Assembly: GCA_013331125.1 (NCBI GenBank)
Contig: DUGW01000165.1
Coordinates: 1-6,043, forward strand
Direction: 5' to 3'
Source: Candidatus Woesearchaeota archaeon
GTDB taxonomy: Archaea; Nanoarchaeota; Nanoarchaeia; Woesearchaeales; UBA11576
DNA: 6,043 bases
Below the pieces are notes generated by a model. It was not told the origin of the DNA. It did no database searches and worked only from the letters and a program-made list of their open reading frames with translations. The translations under genes and the position numbers were made by a program. Within the stretch, counting starts at the first letter, position 1, and each line of letters starts with the position of its first letter. Shown in pieces: positions 5,382-6,043 of this stretch.

Positions 5382-6043
5382 ATGCCTATGGCACCAGATG
5401 AAAAAGAGGAGTGGTATTCTAAGAAGCTAGAATTAGTGCTGAAATCCCTCAGCACATCCAAAGAGGGCCTCAAGTCTAATGAGTTGTCTGAAAGGGTTAA
5501 GAAGTACGGCTTGAATGAGATAAAGGAAGCGAAGAAGGACACTCCTCTCAGCATCCTTTTCCGCCAGTTCAAGTCTGTCGTTGTCTGGATCCTTCTTGTC
5601 GCGGCATTGATCTCTGTCTTCATCGGTCATAAGATCGAACTCGTTGTCATACTATCTATAGTTGTCTGTGTCATCCTCATAAGTTTCTTTGAGGAGTTCA
5701 AGGCCTCGCGTGACATGGCTGCCTTGATCAACCTCACTCCCAAGAAGGCAGTGGTTATCAGGGATGGTAAGAAAGTCACTATACTGAGCAAGGAGGTCAC
5801 GGTGGGTGATATCCTTGTCCTTGAGCGTGGCGGGATACTGAGTGCTGATGCGCGTCTTATCGAATGCAACAACCTGAAGATCGAGGAGGCTGCCCTCACA
5901 GGCGAGTCTGTGCCTGTCACCAAGAAGGTCGCAGACCTTAAGTCTGGCATCCCTCTGGCCCAGCAGACCAACATGGTATTCGCAGGCACCAACATCACCA
6001 ATGGCGACGGTCTTGCAGTCGTCGTGAGTATCGGCGAGTCCAC
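5382..6043 (+). CDS. P2-type cation-transporting ATPase, N-terminal part (runs off window)
   Basis: The frame is open from ATG 5382 to the window end, 220 codons plus two bases. It shows the usual order for a P2-type pump. A cytoplasmic N-terminal domain covers about 1-62, with GLKSNELSERVKKYGLNEI at 29-47. Two membrane helices follow at about 65-82 and 84-103, then the start of the actuator domain with VIRDGKK (125-131), ADARLIE (155-161), the dephosphorylation motif TGES (173-176) and FAGTNITNG (200-208). The phosphorylated DKTGT region lies beyond the window. Family knowledge: such pumps use ATP to export Ca2+ or exchange Na+, K+ or H+; the ion-binding helices are not visible, so substrate is unknown. 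One oddity: the family's GDxVPAD reads GGILSAD (150-156). ATG 5388 is a possible second start, but the TATA spacing favours 5382. Confidence 0.9.
   Translation, partial: MPMAPDEKEEWYSKKLELVLKSLSTSKEGLKSNELSERVKKYGLNEIKEAKKDTPLSILFRQFKSVVVWILLVAALISVFIGHKIELVVILSIVVCVILISFFEEFKASRDMAALINLTPKKAVVIRDGKKVTILSKEVTVGDILVLERGGILSADARLIECNNLKIEEAALTGESVPVTKKVADLKSGIPLAQQTNMVFAGTNITNGDGLAVVVSIGES

Noticed and set aside
5627..6043. Minus-strand ORF of 138 codons opposite the ATPase gene
   Set aside because: The plus strand carries TGES and other P-type ATPase motifs over the same bases.

Overview
The window looks archaeal. Several starts are preceded at about 25-28 bp by AT-rich TATA boxes (TTTATATA or TTTAAAT type). 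Some of these genes appear leaderless, others carry GGAGGTGA- or GGTGA-type Shine-Dalgarno sites, and the left edge encodes an HMG-CoA reductase homologue, as expected for archaeal isoprenoid lipid synthesis. I cannot place it below domain level; a euryarchaeal or DPANN-type genome would fit equally well.

Layout, left to right. (1) 1-495, minus: the first 165 residues of a divergent HMG-CoA reductase that starts unusually far into the family fold. (2) 496-626: a divergent promoter region with one TATA box per gene. (3) 627-1379, plus: a complete ZIP-family (SLC39-like) metal transporter. (4) 1380-1931: a 552-bp stretch that holds two overlooked small minus-strand ORFs, a basic 59-residue ORF (1674-1853) with a consensus TATA box at leaderless distance, and a 29-residue extremely acidic ORF (1558-1647) with its own Shine-Dalgarno site and a small hairpin against it. 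A stem-loop with T-runs on the minus strand lies downstream and may terminate this unit. (5) 1932-4184, minus: a complete cation-chloride cotransporter (SLC12/APC superfamily) with the cytoplasmic C-terminal domain. (6) 4185-4264: a compact divergent control region with three ATAAGGC repeats in helical phase around the corA TATA box. (7) 4265-5206, plus: a CorA-family channel in which the GMN selectivity motif reads GTN and the usual acidic MPEL loop is absent. (8) 5207-5381: a short intergenic stretch with a palindrome and a duplicated TATA box. (9) 5382 to the window end, plus: the first 220 residues of a P2-type cation-pumping ATPase.

Four consecutive large genes move inorganic ions (ZIP divalent metal, SLC12-like Na/K/Cl, CorA-like divalent metal, P-type cation pump). 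Each seems to have its own promoter, so this is an ion-homeostasis neighbourhood rather than one operon. The most original content is in the gaps: the small basic/acidic ORF pair, the ATAAGGC operator candidate between two ion transporters, and the repeated TATA box of the leaderless ATPase gene. I found no CRISPR array, tRNA, rRNA, insertion sequence or evident defence system.
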